Positions 1 through 6,206 of a stretch of 9,958 nt of DNA are shown one piece after another. Source of the DNA: an uncultured Opitutia bacterium (lineage in GTDB: Bacteria; Verrucomicrobiota; Verrucomicrobiia; Opitutales; UBA953); NCBI GenBank assembly GCA_903829855.1, contig CAIKRN010000217.1, positions 1 to 9,958 of the forward strand, read 5' to 3'. The first letter of the stretch is position 1. Each line of letters opens with the position of its first letter. The notes under the pieces are model-generated. The model ran no database searches. It saw only the letters and a program-made list of their open reading frames with translations, and was not told where the DNA came from. The translations under genes were made by a program, and so were the position numbers.

Positions 1-872
1 CCGTCGTTACCATGGGCGGCATGGTCAATCCGACCTCCCTCCACCATGAGGAAAAAGCCTCCCGGCGCTGCGCTGAGTCGCTGCAAGGCGACCTTAGTCA
101 TTTCGGAAAGTGTCGGGGTGGCCGCCTGCAGCTCAGCCGACTGGAGGCGATCGATCTCGAAGGGCATGTGACTACGGCTGAAAAGACCGAGCAAGGGAGC
201 CTTACCCGTGTCCGCCAGCAATTGCCCGCGATTGAGTACGACCCCGTAGCCGGCCTTGCGATAAGCGGCTACGAGATCCTCGCTGAAATACATCGTGCCG
301 CCTCCGAGGACGACATCGACACCACGCTCCAGATACTGGGCGGCGATGACCTTCTGGTCGGACCGTTTGGCAACGGTCGTCGCGAATCCCGCCGGGGTGG
401 CGTGTGTGGCGGTGGCCGTGGTCACGAGGCCGCAACGCTTGCGGGCTGCGTTCATCTTCTGAACCAGGGTGACGGGCTTACGGCCGTCAGGGGTGACATT
501 CACTGCCCCATTATTGATTCGTTCACCGATACCCCAGCAACTGGCGGCCGCGGCCGAGTCGGTGACGATACCACTGGCGGAATCTGTCTCGCAGAGCGAA
601 CGCACGATCGGCAGCTCGCCATACATCTTCATCCAATTGGAGGAACGCTTCTCCGTGCGGGTTAGGAAAGTCTGCGCGGCGGTGAGCACCGAAAAGCACA
701 TCCCATCGGAGACCATGAAGATCACGTTCTTCGCCTGACGATGAGCCGAATTGGCAGCGGCCTCACGATGGTCTTCGCCGAGCGCCCGAGCCGAGCCGGC
801 ACCAAAGACCAAACTACCGAGTCCAGCGAGCTTGAGGAAGTTACGTCGCGAAGGGGAACGGGGCGGGTTCAT
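1..872 (-). CDS. Tat-exported alkaline phosphatase (PhoA family), 3' end outside window
   Basis: The gene starts with ATG at 872-870 and runs off the window after 290 codons without a stop. It is a phosphomonoesterase of the PhoA-type alkaline phosphatase family, which uses two zincs, one magnesium and a phosphoserine intermediate to release phosphate outside the cytoplasm. Seen in the sequence: a twin-arginine signal (SRRNFLK, residues 8-14), a hydrophobic stretch and a likely cleavage site after ARA (28-30); a metal-binding Asp56 in VSDGM; the catalytic serine Ser106 in VTDSAAAA; HATPAGF (157-163), with His157 and Thr159 matching Asp153 and Thr155 of E. coli PhoA; and EGGRIDHAAH (278-287), with Glu278, Asp283 and His287 matching Glu322, Asp327 and His331. 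The fixed spacing of these residues makes the family call firm. About a third of the protein is missing. The start is chosen because the Tat motif follows it directly. No Shine-Dalgarno sequence precedes it, and a terminator-like stem-loop ends 17 bases upstream. No Pho box was recognised. Confidence 0.93.
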   Translation of the reverse strand, partial: MNPPRSPSRRNFLKLAGLGSLVFGAGSARALGEDHREAAANSAHRQAKNVIFMVSDGMCFSVLTAAQTFLTRTEKRSSNWMKMYGELPIVRSLCETDSASGIVTDSAAAASCWGIGERINNGAVNVTPDGRKPVTLVQKMNAARKRCGLVTTATATHATPAGFATTVAKRSDQKVIAAQYLERGVDVVLGGGTMYFSEDLVAAYRKAGYGVVLNRGQLLADTGKAPLLGLFSRSHMPFEIDRLQSAELQAATPTLSEMTKVALQRLSAAPGGFFLMVEGGRIDHAAHGND

Positions 873-889
873 CCCACGGGTATAGGCTC

Positions 890-928
890 AAAAGGTCCCC
901 CCGAGCAACAGTTGTTGCCGGAAGGACC
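890..928 (-). terminator. Stem-loop with TTTT tail after thrS
   Basis: Read on the minus strand, GGTCCTTCC (928-920) pairs with GGGGGGACC (902-894) over nine base pairs, two of them G-U. After a small 1x2 internal loop, GCAACA (918-913) pairs with TGTTGC (910-905). The stem is followed at once by TTTT (893-890). It begins 21 bases after the thrS stop, the usual place for an intrinsic terminator. The T tract is short, so efficiency may be partial. The phosphatase start codon is only 17 bases further on, so the structure could instead act as an attenuator or leader hairpin for that gene. Confidence 0.6.
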
Positions 929-949
929 GTTAAAAATCGGTGACAAACC

Positions 950-2830
950 TTAAGCCTGTGGGGCGGACGGGGCGGCGGCGGGCGCCGTCGGCACGTGGGC
1001 CTTTAGGCGACGTTCGGCAACTTCAGCCGAAACCAAGGCGACGAATTCCGCCAAGGTGCGGTTACCCTCAAAAGACTTGTCGGCTCGCGAGCGAACGTTG
1101 ACCAAGCCAGCTTCCTTTTCCTTGGTCCCAACGACGAGCATGTGTGGGACCTTGGTCATCTCGGCACGACGAATCTTCGCACCGAGTTTATCGGAGGAGG
1201 TATCCACCGAGCAGCGAATCTTAGCCGCCTTGAGGACTTCAGCCATCGCTTCGCAATCGGCGTTCAAATCGTCATTGAGCGGAATCAGGCGGACCTGCTC
1301 GGGCGAAAGCCAGGTGGGGAAGTCGCCCGCGAAATGTTCGATCAGAATCCCGACGAACCGCTCCATCGAGCCGAAAGGTGCGCGGTGGATCATCACGGGG
1401 CGGTGCGGCTTATTATCAGGGCCGACGTAGGAAAGTTCGAATCGCTCGGGTAGGTTAAAATCTACCTGCACCGTACCTAACTGCCATTCTCGACCGATCA
1501 CATCGCGAACGACAAAGTCGATTTTGGGTCCATAAAATGCGGCCTCACCCGGCTCTTCGGAGAAAGCGACATCCAGGGTAGCGGCGGCGGCACGGCAAGC
1601 GGCCTCGGCCTTATCCCAGTTCTCGGTCGTGCCGGTGTATTTCTTTGAATCCGGATCACGCAGGCCGACCCGAACGCGATAATCATTCAAGCCAAGGGTC
1701 TTCAAGACGACCTTCACCAATTCGAGACAGCCGAGCACTTCCGGCAGGACTTGGTCTTCGGTGCAGAATAAATGGGCGTCATCCTGAGTGAAGCCGCGGA
1801 CGCGGGTCATCCCGTTAAGTTCCCCCGATTGTTCCCAGCGGTAAACCGTGCCGAATTCGGCTAGGCGCACCGGAAGGTCGCGGTAAGAATGCGGCTGCGA
1901 AGCAAAAATACGGATGTGGTGCGGGCAGTTCATCGGCTTCAGCAGAAACCCCTGTACCGTGCCGTCGGCGAGGCGGTTGGTGAGTTCACCGCAACCGCAG
2001 CCTTCCTTCGCGAGCATCTCGAGCGCTTCGCGTTCGACGATGGGCGGGAATTGCGCGTCCTTGTAATAAGGGAAGTGACCCGACGTGCGATAGAGGTCGA
2101 GGTTACCGATATGGGGAGTGAAGACCTGTTTATAGCCGGTCTGGAAAAGGCGCTCGGAAATAAAGTTCTGTAGTTCCTGGCGGACGACGGCACCGTTCGG
2201 CGTCCAAAGGATGAGACCTTGGCCGACCTTTTCGTCGATGTGGAACAGCTTCAGTTCCTTGCCGAGTTTACGGTGGTCGCGCTTCTTGGCTTCTTCGGCG
2301 CGGGCCAGCGATTGTTCGAGTTCATCCTTGGTAGCGTAGGCGGTTCCGTAGATACGCTGCAGCTGCTTGTTCTTCTCATTGCCACGATGATAGGCGCCGG
2401 CGACGTGGAGAAGTTTGAACGCCTTGACCTGTGACGAGTAGCGGACGTGGGTGCCCGCACAGAGATCGACGAATTCCGCGTTCTTGTAAAAGGAGATGAT
2501 CTCGCCGGCCGGAATATCGCCGAGACGGCCGACCTTATAGCTGGTCTGACCACGTTCGGTGAGGAGCTTCTCCGCCTCTTCGCGGGTGCACTCGAAACGT
2601 TCAAATTTCTGGTTCTCTTTCGAGATTCGACGCATCTCCTCTTCGATTTTTACCAAGTCCTCAGCCGTGAAAGCATGGGCCAGGTCGAAGTCATAATAGA
2701 AGCCGTTATCGGTGGGCGGACCGATATCGAGCTGGGCCTGCGGAAACAGGCGGAGAACCGCAGCACCCAGCATGTGGGCGGCGGAATGGCGAATCTCCTC
2801 GAGGGGAGTCATCTGCGGGCGGGAGGACAT
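950..2830 (-). CDS. thrS: Threonyl-tRNA synthetase (TGS-less form)
   Basis: This cytoplasmic class II synthetase charges tRNA-Thr with threonine. It has 626 residues. Editing domain: HSAAH (His15/His19) and CAGTH (Cys124/His128), the zinc-type quartet equivalent to E. coli His73, His77, Cys182 and His186. Catalytic core: MNCPHH with zinc ligand Cys302, motif 2 around VYRWEQSGE (Arg331), DDAH with zinc ligand His353, and motif 3 at MIHRAPFGSMERF with zinc ligand His482. The anticodon-binding domain follows from about residue 512, and the protein ends in an Ala/Pro-rich tail. Two oddities stand out. The N-terminal TGS domain of about 60 residues is absent. Compared with E. coli as I remember it, about 25 extra residues, including a CGC motif (278-280), sit between YKDAQF and KPMNC. 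The frame is open to an ATG at 2878, but 2830 is preferred because GAGGAG lies 11 bases before it and the extra 16 residues look like translated spacer. A second in-frame ATG at 2812 has no ribosome site. Confidence 0.98.
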   Translation of the reverse strand: MSSRPQMTPLEEIRHSAAHMLGAAVLRLFPQAQLDIGPPTDNGFYYDFDLAHAFTAEDLVKIEEEMRRISKENQKFERFECTREEAEKLLTERGQTSYKVGRLGDIPAGEIISFYKNAEFVDLCAGTHVRYSSQVKAFKLLHVAGAYHRGNEKNKQLQRIYGTAYATKDELEQSLARAEEAKKRDHRKLGKELKLFHIDEKVGQGLILWTPNGAVVRQELQNFISERLFQTGYKQVFTPHIGNLDLYRTSGHFPYYKDAQFPPIVEREALEMLAKEGCGCGELTNRLADGTVQGFLLKPMNCPHHIRIFASQPHSYRDLPVRLAEFGTVYRWEQSGELNGMTRVRGFTQDDAHLFCTEDQVLPEVLGCLELVKVVLKTLGLNDYRVRVGLRDPDSKKYTGTTENWDKAEAACRAAAATLDVAFSEEPGEAAFYGPKIDFVVRDVIGREWQLGTVQVDFNLPERFELSYVGPDNKPHRPVMIHRAPFGSMERFVGILIEHFAGDFPTWLSPEQVRLIPLNDDLNADCEAMAEVLKAAKIRCSVDTSSDKLGAKIRRAEMTKVPHMLVVGTKEKEAGLVNVRSRADKSFEGNRTLAEFVALVSAEVAERRLKAHVPTAPAAAPSAPQA

Positions 2831-2841
2831 GTCGTTAAAAG

Positions 2842-2847
2842 CTCCTC
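2842..2847 (-). promoter_or_regulatory. Ribosome binding site of thrS
   Basis: On the minus strand GAGGAG stands 11 bases before the ATG at 2830. It is the only Shine-Dalgarno-like element near the three possible in-frame ATG codons (2878, 2830, 2812), so it decides the start. The gap is slightly long but workable. Confidence 0.65.
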
Positions 2848-2865
2848 TTTCGCTAGGGACTCCCG

Positions 2866-2901
2866 GGGCGGAGGGCAAGGACGGAGGAGCCCCCCCCGCC
2901 C
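2866..2901 (-). other. GC-rich stem in the SIMPL-thrS spacer, with G8 tract
   Basis: On the minus strand GGGCGGGGG (2901-2893) can pair with CCTCCGCCC (2874-2866): nine pairs, one G-U, around an 18-base loop. The 5' arm overlaps a run of eight G (2897-2890). No T tract follows, so it is not a convincing intrinsic terminator. It could slow polymerase or structure the thrS leader, or be chance in GC-rich DNA. Confidence 0.3.
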
Positions 2902-2926
2902 TGCCCTTGGTCCGGGCCGGCTGGCC

Positions 2927-3763
2927 TTACTCCTTCACGATTTCAAAGCGCATCGTCACGACGACACGGATGGTCTTATCAATGGAGAAGACATCGACGT
3001 TGCCGGCATCACTTTCATGGATGCGGTCCTTGGCGCTAATTTGAATCACACCTTGGGCGGCCTCGAGCAACGAACCCAGGCGACTACCGGAACCGCCGAC
3101 CATCGTCTGCGCGCGGCGCTGGGCATCCTTCGCCGCTGACTCGAGTAAATCCTTTTTCACCTCGGCGAGATTGAGGAGACGGAAAACGGGCGTACCGCGA
3201 TTAAAGGAAACGCCATCGGCGGGAAAAATCTCCTGCCTCGAGAAAGCCAAGATACGTGCGACATCGGCGGACTCAACCGTGAGATGCTGACTAAAGACAT
3301 ATTCCGGAACTTGCCCGCGTGCGTGCACCTCGAGATCGATAATCTGGCGAGTGCGCGGCAATTGCTTCTCGCCGGCGATCACCGGAGGCTCGACGTAAAT
3401 TGCCGGGTCGAGTCGACGGACACTCGTAACTTCAAAGATGATCTCCTTGTCATTGAAACCGGCCGCATGCAACAGCTTGGCCAACGCTTCGCGTTGCGTG
3501 GCCATAGCCGTGCGACCGATTTCATAATTCTCGCCGCGCCAATTCAGGTCACCGCCGATCATCCCTTGACCGGAACGGAGATCCTGGGTCGCCACGCCTT
3601 TCACACTGATTTCAGGGCGATTTTGGCGGGATTGAGTAATCACGCGACCGAAGCGATCGGTGGCGGTGACGAAACCCAGCGCCAACACGACTCCAAAAAG
3701 GAGAAAGGCGAGCGATGGATAGAGGGTGGGACTAACCGGACGGGGTGGTGTGGTATTGGACAT
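2927..3763 (-). CDS. Membrane-anchored SIMPL (DUF541) domain protein
   Basis: This is a 278-residue member of the SIMPL/DUF541 family (relatives include E. coli YggE and Brucella BP26), which are periplasmic or surface-exposed proteins of uncertain role that can form oligomers. Seen: a short polar N-terminus, one hydrophobic segment (about 15-35) without an obvious cleavage site, which suggests a signal anchor, and then an extracytoplasmic domain beginning at ISVKGVA (52-58). The C-terminal half carries the family's most typical stretch: a run of Ala/Arg-rich helix into RRAQTMVGGSGSRLGSL (216-232), GVIQI (238-242), and a final strand with VDVFSIDKTIRVVV. The product probably faces the periplasm. 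The gene lies 69 bases after cysS and 96 bases before thrS on the same strand, so it may be co-transcribed with them; a link to translation is not implied. No clear Shine-Dalgarno sequence precedes the ATG. The exact molecular function is unknown. Confidence 0.88.
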   Translation of the reverse strand: MSNTTPPRPVSPTLYPSLAFLLFGVVLALGFVTATDRFGRVITQSRQNRPEISVKGVATQDLRSGQGMIGGDLNWRGENYEIGRTAMATQREALAKLLHAAGFNDKEIIFEVTSVRRLDPAIYVEPPVIAGEKQLPRTRQIIDLEVHARGQVPEYVFSQHLTVESADVARILAFSRQEIFPADGVSFNRGTPVFRLLNLAEVKKDLLESAAKDAQRRAQTMVGGSGSRLGSLLEAAQGVIQISAKDRIHESDAGNVDVFSIDKTIRVVVTMRFEIVKE

Positions 3764-3832
3764 AGCCCGCCAAACCTACCGTGTTCATAAACTACTTACA
3801 ATGGACTATTCTAAAAATCTATTCACCCCGAC

Positions 3833-5263
3833 TCAGAGCGGCCGGAGGTCGTAGCCATCCTTCCGGTCGAGCATCGCCCAGCCGGCAGCGGTCAATTCCT
3901 GACGGAGATGGTCGGCTGCCGCGAAGTCCTTCGCCTGCTTCGCCGCCCAGCGACGCGCACCGAGCTCGACGATAGCAACCGGCAAAGTCACGCCATCCTT
4001 GGCGACGAACAGCACGACACCGAGGGCGTACAGAATCTTGGCGAGTCCGCAGACATCCTCGCGGGCTTGGTGGGGCGAAACTTCATCCTTCTCTCCCACC
4101 ACGGTAAAGATTTGCCCGAGGCAACCAGGGACATTGAGATCTTCTTGTAAAATTTCCCACGCGGGCGCGAAACGACCCCAAGCGGTCTGAACCTCTTGGA
4201 CAGCCGGGGCGACGAAGTCCGCGCGGGAGAAACCTGCAACCGCCAGCAACCGATCCGTCCATCGCTCAAGTTTAGCGATGGCCGACCGGGCGCTTTCTAA
4301 ACCTGCGAAGGTAAAGTTCAGGGAACTACGGTAATGTCCGCTAATTAGGGTGTACCTTAACTCATTGGCAGTAAACCCTTTATCAACTAACTGTGACAAG
4401 GTATAGAGGTTGCCTTTGCTCTTGGACATCTTCTCTCCCTCGACCATCAAGTGGGCGCTATGGAACCAGTGGGCAGCGAAGCCCTTCACGCCCGTGGCGC
4501 ATTCTGACTGGGCGATTTCGTTCTCGTGATGCGGAAAGCAGAGGTCGATGCCGCCGCCATGCAGATCGAAGGTCGCACCGAGATGGGCGAGGGACATCGC
4601 GGAGCATTCGATGTGCCAACCAGGGCGGCCTTCCCCCCAGGGAGAGGGCCAAAAGTTGGCGCCATCCTCAGGCTTACGGGACTTCCAGAGGGCGAAGTCC
4701 GAGGCTGACTCGCGCTCGTACTCGTCCGCATCGTTCGCTTCGCCCGCAGAGTTCTCGGCCTGAGTTTGCAGCTTAGAGAAGTCGATGTGGTTGAGCTTCC
4801 CGTAATCCGGGCAGCTGCAGACCTTAAAATAGACCGAACCATCCTTGGCCACATAGGCGTGCCCACGATCGACCAAAGACTTGATCATCGCCACCTGCTG
4901 AGGGATATGGACGACCGCACTCGGCTCAACGTGGGGAGGGAGCAGACCGAGCGCTAGGCAGTCCGCATGGAACTTGTCTGTCCAGCCCTGGGTGAATTCG
5001 GCCAAAGTCTGCCCGGCAGCTTGGGCCCCCCGGATGGTCTTATCATCGACGTCGGTGATATTACGGACGTGCTTAACCTGTAGCCCAGCGATTTCAAGGG
5101 TTCGGCGGAGGACGTCCTGGACCGCAAAAGTCCGAAAATTACCGATATGGGCCGGCCCATATACGGTGGGACCGCAGCAATACATGCCGAAAGTCTCGTG
5201 CCCGGGCTTCATCAGCAGCGGGCGCTTCTCGCGGGACATCGTATCGTGCAGGAACACGGCCAT
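3833..5263 (-). CDS. cysS: Cysteinyl-tRNA synthetase
   Basis: This cytoplasmic class I synthetase charges tRNA-Cys with cysteine. It has 476 residues, the usual length. Seen: the N-terminal strand and GMYCCGPTVYGPAHIGN, giving zinc ligand Cys30 and the HIGH-type motif HIGN (39-42); TDVDDK (70-75); zinc ligands Cys220 (HIEC), His245 and Glu249 (FPHHENE); and the KMSKS loop at 278-282. The DALR-type helical domain follows to the C-terminus. A short acidic linker (about 169-187) precedes DFALWK, a place where family members vary. The frame stays open to an ATG at 5539, but that extension would overlap most of the last 220 bases of the upstream glucanase gene and has no synthetase character. The ATG at 5263 gives the standard N-terminus and is chosen. 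No Shine-Dalgarno sequence is seen; a small hairpin lies 7 bases upstream. The gene follows the GH16 gene by 56 bases. Confidence 0.97.
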   Translation of the reverse strand: MAVFLHDTMSREKRPLLMKPGHETFGMYCCGPTVYGPAHIGNFRTFAVQDVLRRTLEIAGLQVKHVRNITDVDDKTIRGAQAAGQTLAEFTQGWTDKFHADCLALGLLPPHVEPSAVVHIPQQVAMIKSLVDRGHAYVAKDGSVYFKVCSCPDYGKLNHIDFSKLQTQAENSAGEANDADEYERESASDFALWKSRKPEDGANFWPSPWGEGRPGWHIECSAMSLAHLGATFDLHGGGIDLCFPHHENEIAQSECATGVKGFAAHWFHSAHLMVEGEKMSKSKGNLYTLSQLVDKGFTANELRYTLISGHYRSSLNFTFAGLESARSAIAKLERWTDRLLAVAGFSRADFVAPAVQEVQTAWGRFAPAWEILQEDLNVPGCLGQIFTVVGEKDEVSPHQAREDVCGLAKILYALGVVLFVAKDGVTLPVAIVELGARRWAAKQAKDFAAADHLRQELTAAGWAMLDRKDGYDLRPL

Positions 5264-5270
5264 AGGCGTG

Positions 5271-5286
5271 TGAGTTAGCAAACTCA
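5271..5286 (-). other. Small perfect hairpin just before cysS
   Basis: On the minus strand TGAGTT-TGCT-AACTCA forms a perfect six-pair stem with a four-base loop. It ends 7 bases before the cysS ATG, where a ribosome site would normally sit, and follows a run of seven G (5294-5288). It may influence cysS translation. A stem this short also occurs by chance. Confidence 0.4.
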
Positions 5287-5287
5287 G

Positions 5288-5294
5288 CCCCCCC
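5288..5294 (-). repeat. G7 homopolymer before cysS
   Basis: Seven G in a row on the minus strand, 24 bases before the cysS ATG. It is one of three such tracts in spacers of this strand; the others are G8 at 2897-2890 before thrS and G6 at 902-897 before the phosphatase gene. Confidence 0.6.
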
Positions 5295-5319
5295 GGGGCG
5301 AGACGGAACTGAAGGGAGG

Positions 5320-6102
5320 TTAGCGCTGCAGGACGCGGACGTAATCCACCTGAAACTGCGCCGGGAAGGGCGTCTCTGGATCGACCGGACCCCCGAAGCC
5401 GCCACCGACCGCCAAGTTCAGCACCATATAGAACTTTTGGTCGAAGGGCGCCGGGAACGGCCCGCCCACCGTCGACCACTCTTTGAGTTCCTGATATTGA
5501 ACGCCATCGACGAACCAGCGAATCGCACCCTGCTCCCACTCCACGGCGAACAGATGGAAATCTTGGGAGAAGTCCCCCTTCGGTAGCCGGTAGGTTTGTC
5601 CCTTAAATTTATTATGAGGCCAGGCATTCCCGTAATGGATGGTACCGTGCACCTGTTGGGGCTCCTGACCCTTGAACTCCATGATGTCGATTTCTCCACT
5701 GGAAGCCCAGCCGCCATACTTCTCGTCGGAAGGCAGCATCCAGAAAGCTGGCCAGAGGCCCTTCCCGGCCGGAAGCTTCGCGGACATCTCAAAGCGCCCG
5801 TAAAGCCAGTCCGCCCGGCGCTTGGTCCGAATGCGGGCCGAGGAAAAGTTTTTCTGCACCCCGGCCACATTCAAGTTATCGCGGCGAGCCTCGATGATCA
5901 GATGGCCATTCTCGACGCGCAGATTGGCCGGACGATCTAGGTAATATTGTAATTCATTATTGCCGCCGCCATGGCCGTTTTCTTCGACCGCCCATTTAGT
6001 CCAATCGAGCTCCTTACCGTTGAAGTCATCGCGCCAGACCTCACGCCATTCGGCAGCGGCGGCGGAAAGCACCATGAAGAGTGGGACTAATAGGCGGGGC
6101 AT
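5320..6102 (-). CDS. Secreted GH16 endo-beta-glucanase (laminarinase-like)
   Basis: This is a 260-residue glycoside hydrolase of family 16, the clan B jelly-roll retaining enzymes that cut beta-1,3 or mixed beta-1,3/1,4 glucans and related algal polysaccharides. Seen: a signal peptide (1-17, likely cut after AAA before EW) with no lipobox cysteine; the family N-terminal strand WRDDFNG and LDWTKW; NNELQYY (48-54); GRFEMSAKLPAGKGLWPAFWML (102-123); and the catalytic GEIDIMEFKG, in which Glu137 is the nucleophile, Asp139 the helper and Glu142 the acid/base. The C-terminal strands include YMVLNLAVGG and the closing VDYVRVLQ. The EIDIME form with the extra residue is typical of laminarinase-type GH16 rather than lichenase-type. 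There is no carbohydrate-binding module, so it is a bare catalytic domain. GAGGTG at 6119-6114 lies 11 bases before the ATG. The gene diverges from metY and heads the minus-strand series. Exact substrate cannot be read from sequence alone. Confidence 0.95.
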   Translation of the reverse strand: MPRLLVPLFMVLSAAAAEWREVWRDDFNGKELDWTKWAVEENGHGGGNNELQYYLDRPANLRVENGHLIIEARRDNLNVAGVQKNFSSARIRTKRRADWLYGRFEMSAKLPAGKGLWPAFWMLPSDEKYGGWASSGEIDIMEFKGQEPQQVHGTIHYGNAWPHNKFKGQTYRLPKGDFSQDFHLFAVEWEQGAIRWFVDGVQYQELKEWSTVGGPFPAPFDQKFYMVLNLAVGGGFGGPVDPETPFPAQFQVDYVRVLQR

Positions 6103-6206
6103 GGCCTACTTTGCACCTCAACCCCAACATTCGACAACCCCATAAAGCCAAAACGGCTTGTTTAAACTGCCTCAAAACCCGATAAACAAACCCTACCCTC
6201 ATCCCC
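6103..6206. promoter_or_regulatory. Divergent spacer between GH16 gene and metY
   Basis: This 104-base spacer must hold the promoters of both genes. It is richer in A/T than the coding DNA. On the plus strand TTGTTT (6158-6163) and GATAAA (6181-6186) are 17 bases apart, a weak -35/-10 candidate for metY (3/6 and 4/6 matches). The same area carries AAGCC-AAAAC-GGCTT (6145-6159), a five-base inverted repeat, and the palindrome GTTTAAAC (6160-6167), either of which could be an operator. Two copies of CAACCCC (6122-6126 region and 6134-6140) lie near the GH16 side. GAGGTG at 6119-6114 (minus) is the GH16 ribosome site. No SAM riboswitch fits in the short metY leader. Confidence 0.4.

Noticed and set aside
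12..665. A 217-codon plus-strand open frame at the left end
   Set aside because: It lies antisense to the alkaline phosphatase, whose catalytic and metal residues are all present on the minus strand.
2831..2878. Longer thrS start at 2878
   Set aside because: The 16 added residues have no family counterpart and no ribosome site precedes that ATG, while GAGGAG precedes 2830.
2447..3139. A 230-codon plus-strand open frame across the thrS start and SIMPL 3' end
   Set aside because: It spans the boundary of two well-supported minus-strand genes and has no domain signal, so it is a shadow frame.
3773..3801. Promoter-like TTGTAA / TAGGTT (17-base gap, minus strand) before the SIMPL gene
   Set aside because: Matches are weak and the implied transcript start is about two bases before the ATG; without mapping data it is not better than chance.
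5264..5539. N-terminal extension of the cysS frame up to an ATG at 5539
   Set aside because: The extra 92 residues overlap the GH16 gene in another frame, resemble no synthetase, and the family N-terminus begins at 5263.
6103..6206. SAM riboswitch or T-box upstream of metY, cysS or thrS
   Set aside because: The metY leader can be at most about 100 bases and shows none of the conserved riboswitch helices; the cysS and thrS spacers (56 and 96 bases) are too short and lack T-box features.
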